Of a stretch of DNA of 7,068 bases, positions 5,316 to 7,068 are shown piece after piece. The DNA is from UTCFX2 sp002050125. Lineage in GTDB: Bacteria; Chloroflexota; Anaerolineae; Anaerolineales; UBA4823. Each line of letters starts with the position of its first letter. Position 1 is the first letter of the stretch. Position numbers and translations under genes: made by a program. The DNA is taken from the NCBI GenBank assembly GCA_027494035.1, contig JAOSJQ010000023.1, forward strand, positions 1-7,068, read 5' to 3'. The notes below the pieces were generated by a model, which made no database searches, had not been told where the DNA came from, and saw nothing but the letters and a program-made list of their open reading frames with translations.

Positions 5316-5345
5316 GCTTGTCTAAGCTTGTCTAGCGCTTGTCTA
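5316..5345 (+). repeat. three GCTTGTCTA direct repeats
   Basis: Exact 9-mers GCTTGTCTA lie at 5316-5324, 5326-5334 and 5337-5345. The spacing is 10 and 11 bases, close to one helical turn, so bound proteins would line up on one face of the DNA. This is typical of iterons or operator arrays. Related copies continue downstream (5383-5496). Confidence 0.75.
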
Positions 5346-5382
5346 AAACCCCCCTCTCGGTGTTTCTCCCCTATCCCAACCC

Positions 5383-5496
5383 TGTACAAAAACCGCTTGT
5401 ATCACAGGCGCGGTATGCGAGTAACGAATGATAATGTTTCCTTTTCATTCGTATACAAGGCTTATACAAACAGGGTACACCCTATCCGTGATACAA
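5383..5496. promoter_or_regulatory. TTGTAT-type operator cluster before the first RHH gene
   Basis: Further copies of the core occur. TTGTATC lies on the + strand at 5397-5403. On the minus strand the copies are at 5383-5389 (TGTACAA), 5452-5458 and 5463-5469 (both TATACAA, 11 bp apart), and 5490-5496 (GATACAA). Between them lies a perfect 8-bp inverted repeat, ACGAATGA (5424-5431) with TCATTCGT (5445-5452). The region is much more AT-rich than its surroundings. A GATAAT and several TATACA-like hexamers could be -10 boxes, but none has a good -35. This is likely the control region of the RHH gene at 5504, and possibly an origin. Confidence 0.55.
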
Positions 5497-5503
5497 ATGG
5501 TGT

Positions 5504-5698
5504 ATGACCGCCAAACCCACCCAAACGAGTATCCGCCTATCGCGTGATGGTCAAATCCTGCGGCGGCTGTTAGCGCGCAAACTGGGACTATCCCAAACCG
5601 CTGTAATCGAGCTGGGCATCCGGCGCCTGGCGGAGCTGGAAAACGTCAAGGTACCCAAGCCCAAGCGCAAGCCACAGAAGCCCACAGGAAGCCCATAG
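5504..5698 (+). CDS. ribbon-helix-helix protein, 64 aa
   Basis: A small RHH-type DNA-binding protein. QTSIRLS (7-13) fits the beta strand. ILRRLLARKLGL (18-29) is helix 1, and SQTAVIELGIRRLAELE (30-46) is helix 2, starting with the usual S-x-T cap. A lysine/proline-rich tail (KVPKPKRKPQKP) extends beyond the fold and may contact DNA. The product of 5824..5991 is a clear paralogue, sharing TSIRLS, KLGL, VIE and LAE in register. There is no Shine-Dalgarno site. The start context TACAAATggtgtATG mirrors the leaderless context of the paralogue. The gene follows the TTGTAT cluster, so autoregulation through those sites is the simplest idea. No toxin gene is attached. Confidence 0.75.
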   Translation: MTAKPTQTSIRLSRDGQILRRLLARKLGLSQTAVIELGIRRLAELENVKVPKPKRKPQKPTGSP

Positions 5699-5787
5699 GC
5701 GCGTTTTTGCGATACCGCAGGTGTCACACAGCCTAGAGCGCGTTACAGGCGCCCTAAATCGCGTCTGGGAGCGTTCCAAGGGCATCC

Positions 5788-5823
5788 TTGACAGTGTGAA
5801 CTACACGGTAGTACAATGCCTGT
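5788..5823 (+). promoter_or_regulatory. TTGACA/TACAAT promoter with embedded palindrome
   Basis: A perfect TTGACA (5788-5793) and a TACAAT (5812-5817) are separated by 18 bp. The spacer holds ACTAC-acg-GTAGT (5797-5809), a palindrome placed where a bound repressor would block RNA polymerase. A start 6-7 bases after the -10 falls on or next to the ATG at 5824, so the mRNA would be leaderless. This is the clearest promoter in the window. Confidence 0.8.
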
Positions 5824-5991
5824 ATGGATAACAAACCACCGCCTACAAGCATTCGCTTATCCCCCGAGGCGCAAGCTTTGATAAAGGCACTCGGCGCTAA
5901 GCTGGGGTTGACGAGGACAAGCGTCATCGAAATGGCCGTTAGAAAGCTGGCCGAAGGTGAAGGAATCCCCATCCCCAAAAAGACGAAGTAG
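5824..5991 (+). CDS. ribbon-helix-helix protein, 55 aa, paralogue of 5504..5698
   Basis: This second small RHH protein is close to the minimal size for the fold. TSIRLS (8-13) is the strand. QALIKALGAKLGL (17-29) is helix 1, and TRTSVIEMAVRKLAEGEG (30-47) is helix 2. A short basic tail (PKKTK) follows. About half of the aligned residues match the RHH protein encoded at 5504..5698, so the pair arose by duplication. The ATG coincides with the predicted transcription start of the promoter at 5788-5817, and no ribosome site precedes it, so a leaderless mRNA is expected. The palindrome in the promoter spacer makes autorepression likely. Related sequence contexts before the two starts suggest cross-regulation. 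Confidence 0.78.
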   Translation: MDNKPPPTSIRLSPEAQALIKALGAKLGLTRTSVIEMAVRKLAEGEGIPIPKKTK

Positions 5992-5998
5992 AGCGGGC

Positions 5999-6055
5999 TG
6001 CATAGGTGTATCCGCACCCATGCAACCCTGACCGAACACATGGAATTGGCATGTG
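5999..6055. repeat. two inverted repeats after the second RHH gene
   Basis: TGCAT-a-GGTG (5999-6008) pairs with CACC-c-ATGCA (6015-6024), with one mismatch and a 6-base loop. A perfect CACATG (6037-6042) / CATGTG (6050-6055) follows with a 7-base spacer. Neither has a T-run. They may be operators for the genes starting at 6113, or an RNA 3' end for the RHH gene. Confidence 0.55.
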
Positions 6056-6083
6056 AGCGGCTGAGAGAAATTATCCCCTCAAC

Positions 6084-6112
6084 CGTCTCACGTTACAAAA
6101 CGAGGTGAGACG
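6084..6112 (+). promoter_or_regulatory. inverted repeat overlapping the ribosome site of 6113
   Basis: CGTCTCAC (6084-6091) pairs perfectly with GTGAGACG (6105-6112). The right arm overlaps the GAGGTGA ribosome site (6102-6108) and ends at the base before the ATG at 6113. In the mRNA this hairpin would hide the ribosome site, and in DNA it could be an operator. It would control the whole downstream coupled gene set. Confidence 0.6.
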
Positions 6113-6352
6113 ATGACCGCTAAGACCGCTAAACGTAACGCACTCCGCAACGAATTTTTAGCCGAAGTAAAGCGCATCGAGCGCGCGCATGGAGCCGCAG
6201 GCCTGCGCGCTGTGCAAAAAATGGTGAATTTGGCCCACGCCGGCAACTCTGCGGGCGCCTGGCAAGTGGCGGCCGACTTCACAGGCCGGCCAGTCGCCGA
6301 GCTGCAAGCCACAACCGCGCGGCCGCGGCGCCGTGCCCAGCGGGGCAAGTGA
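6113..6352 (+). CDS. small basic hypothetical protein, 79 aa
   Basis: The family is not recognised. The N-terminus is a basic helix (KTAKRNALRNEFLAEVKRIERAHG, about 4-27). A second helix covers 28-55 (LRAVQKMVNLAHAGNSAGAWQVAADF). Then comes TGRPVAEL (57-64) and an arginine-rich tail (RPRRRAQR). The TGRP-x-A motif also occurs in the paralogous pair at 2778 and 3327, here near the C-terminus instead of residue 15. This may be coincidence. A strong GAGGTGA site supports the start. The stop is one base before the lipoprotein ATG. The product is probably cytoplasmic and may bind nucleic acid. Confidence 0.65.
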   Translation: MTAKTAKRNALRNEFLAEVKRIERAHGAAGLRAVQKMVNLAHAGNSAGAWQVAADFTGRPVAELQATTARPRRRAQRGK

Positions 6353-6353
6353 C

Positions 6354-6836
6354 ATGGGGCGCCTTATCACCCTCATGTCCGCCGGCATCCTGGCACTGTC
6401 GCTTACAGCGTGTGGCGACATCGTCGAAGTGGCACAGACCCGCGCCAATGCAGAGGCAGCCCAGGCAGAGGCAACCCACGCCCAGGCTGAAGCCGAACGG
6501 CTGGCCGCTGAAACCACCAGGGCGCAGGCTGAAACCCAGGCACGCACCGCGCAAGCACTTATCGACGCCCAGAACGCGAGGATCGAGGATTACCGACTCC
6601 TGTTGACCCTGGCGTTCATCCTGGCAGCCGGCAGCATGGGCCTATCGCTGGCCGTGGCGCTGACCCTGCGCAACGCAGGGCGGCAACCGCCGGCACAGAT
6701 CCGCTACCAACTCATGCTACCAACACCGCCGGCAGATCCACCGGCGCAGATCGGCACGCCGGCGTTTGTGCAGTTCGTCCAGGAGCGGGAACAAAGGCGC
6801 GCGCTACAGGCACGCAATGGGGGGCGCATACTATGA
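6354..6836 (+). CDS. lipoprotein with coiled coil and membrane segment, 160 aa
   Basis: The N-terminus has a lipoprotein signal, with hydrophobic LITLMSAGILALS (4-16) then lipobox LTAC (17-20) and Cys20 as the lipidation site. Residues 27-80 are an alanine/glutamate/glutamine-rich coiled coil with repeats such as AQAEAE and ETTRAQAETQ. A second hydrophobic stretch (82-106, LLLTLAFILAAGSMGLSLAVALTL) is a transmembrane helix. The rest is a proline-rich then charged tail. ATG 6354 fits the signal peptide better than the in-frame GTG at 6333. Its ribosome site is poor, so coupling to the gene ending at 6352 is likely. A lysis accessory (spanin-like) or envelope complex role is possible, but no defining motif is seen. 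Confidence 0.72.
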   Translation: MGRLITLMSAGILALSLTACGDIVEVAQTRANAEAAQAEATHAQAEAERLAAETTRAQAETQARTAQALIDAQNARIEDYRLLLTLAFILAAGSMGLSLAVALTLRNAGRQPPAQIRYQLMLPTPPADPPAQIGTPAFVQFVQEREQRRALQARNGGRIL

Positions 6837-6943
6837 ACATGAGCGCTTTTAACGACCCCAACTTTTTTATCTGTATGGGCAGTTTGTTTCTGGGATTGAT
6901 TGCAGCCGGGGCGCTGTATGTCATGTGGAGGCGCAAGCGATGA
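6833..6943 (+). CDS. 36-aa single-span membrane peptide
   Basis: This tiny gene starts inside the stop of the lipoprotein gene (ATGA, 6833-6836) and ends overlapping the next ATG. The product has a short polar start (NMSAFNDPN), one hydrophobic helix of about 20 residues (FFICMGSLFLGLIAAGALYVMW) and a basic end (RRKR), which suggests an N-out/C-in orientation. A second in-frame ATG at 6839 is an alternative start. The coupling on both sides and the good membrane profile argue that it is real. A holin-like or small membrane-anchor role is possible. Confidence 0.65.
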   Translation: MNMSAFNDPNFFICMGSLFLGLIAAGALYVMWRRKR

Positions 6944-7068
6944 AAGAAATTCTTAAAGTGGTAGGGGCGGCTGTTGCGTTGATCGGGCTGGCCGTGTTGG
7001 GCGCAACCGCGTTCTTTGACGGTATGCCCGTCTGGAAAGTGGCGGCTATGTTCGTGCTGTTTATCGTC
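6940..7068 (+). CDS. small membrane protein, truncated by window end
   Basis: This gene starts by an ATGA overlap with the preceding stop (6940-6943). Only the first 43 residues are visible, and the frame is open at the edge. A hydrophobic helix (LKVVGAAVALIGLAVLGATAFF, 5-26) is followed by a short loop (DGMPVWK) and the start of a second hydrophobic stretch (VAAMFVLFIV). AGGCGCAAGCG just upstream gives only a weak ribosome site. Two membrane spans close together resemble small holins, but the full length is unknown. Confidence 0.6.
   Translation, partial: MKEILKVVGAAVALIGLAVLGATAFFDGMPVWKVAAMFVLFIV

Noticed and set aside
5415..5507. 30-codon frame ending in an ATGA overlap with the RHH start at 5504
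   Set aside because: It has no ribosome site and runs through the operator repeats; the overlap is probably chance.
1..7068. tRNA genes, CRISPR array, insertion sequence ends, recombinase or integrase
   Set aside because: I looked on both strands and saw no T-loop/cloverleaf signature, no regularly spaced 25-40 bp repeats, no transposase and no integrase-like motifs.

Overview
This window comes from a GC-rich bacterial mobile element: a phage, a prophage or a phage satellite. Every supportable gene lies on the + strand. Many are very short, and many are joined by ATGA overlaps or gaps of a few bases. The two genes that can be assigned to families are a RepA-like AAA ATPase (1454..2653) and a P27-family phage terminase small subunit (3582..4052). 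The host cannot be named from the sequence. Good Shine-Dalgarno sites and one near-consensus -35/-10 pair only say 'ordinary sigma70-type bacterium'.

Layout. (1) 1-463: the end of an upstream gene and a 146-residue unknown protein. (2) 464-836: a gene-free stretch. It holds a GGTGAC tandem repeat, then a TATAAT box, then about 190 nt of RNA that can fold into several mutually exclusive helices. It ends in a very strong terminator directly before the ribosome site of a small ribbon-helix-helix (RHH) gene (837..1043). (3) 1050-1337: a small hypothetical gene bracketed by two hairpins. (4) 1454-2758: the replication-type ATPase, followed at once by a large inverted repeat built from 9-bp units. 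(5) 2778-4052: a tight operon of three small unknown genes and terS. The first and third small genes are paralogues. (6) 4053-5296: a palindrome-rich gap, a 257-residue coiled-coil protein, and a 54-residue protein that resembles part of it. (7) 5297-5991: an array of TTGTMTA-type repeats and two paralogous RHH genes. The second has a TTGACA/TACAAT promoter with a built-in palindrome and a likely leaderless start. (8) 5992-7068: three inverted repeats, a small soluble protein, a lipoprotein and two tiny membrane proteins. All four genes are translationally coupled or nearly so. The last gene runs off the window.

How it may work together. The ATPase and the nearby repeats look like a replication module. 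The terS operon looks like a packaging-specificity module. The RHH proteins are probably local repressors acting on the repeats and palindromes beside them. No large terminase, portal or capsid gene follows terS within 3 kb, unlike the usual terS-terL order. This raises the possibility of a packaging-hijacking satellite, but an unusual phage gene order is equally compatible. The most original signal is the switch-like leader at 622-817.
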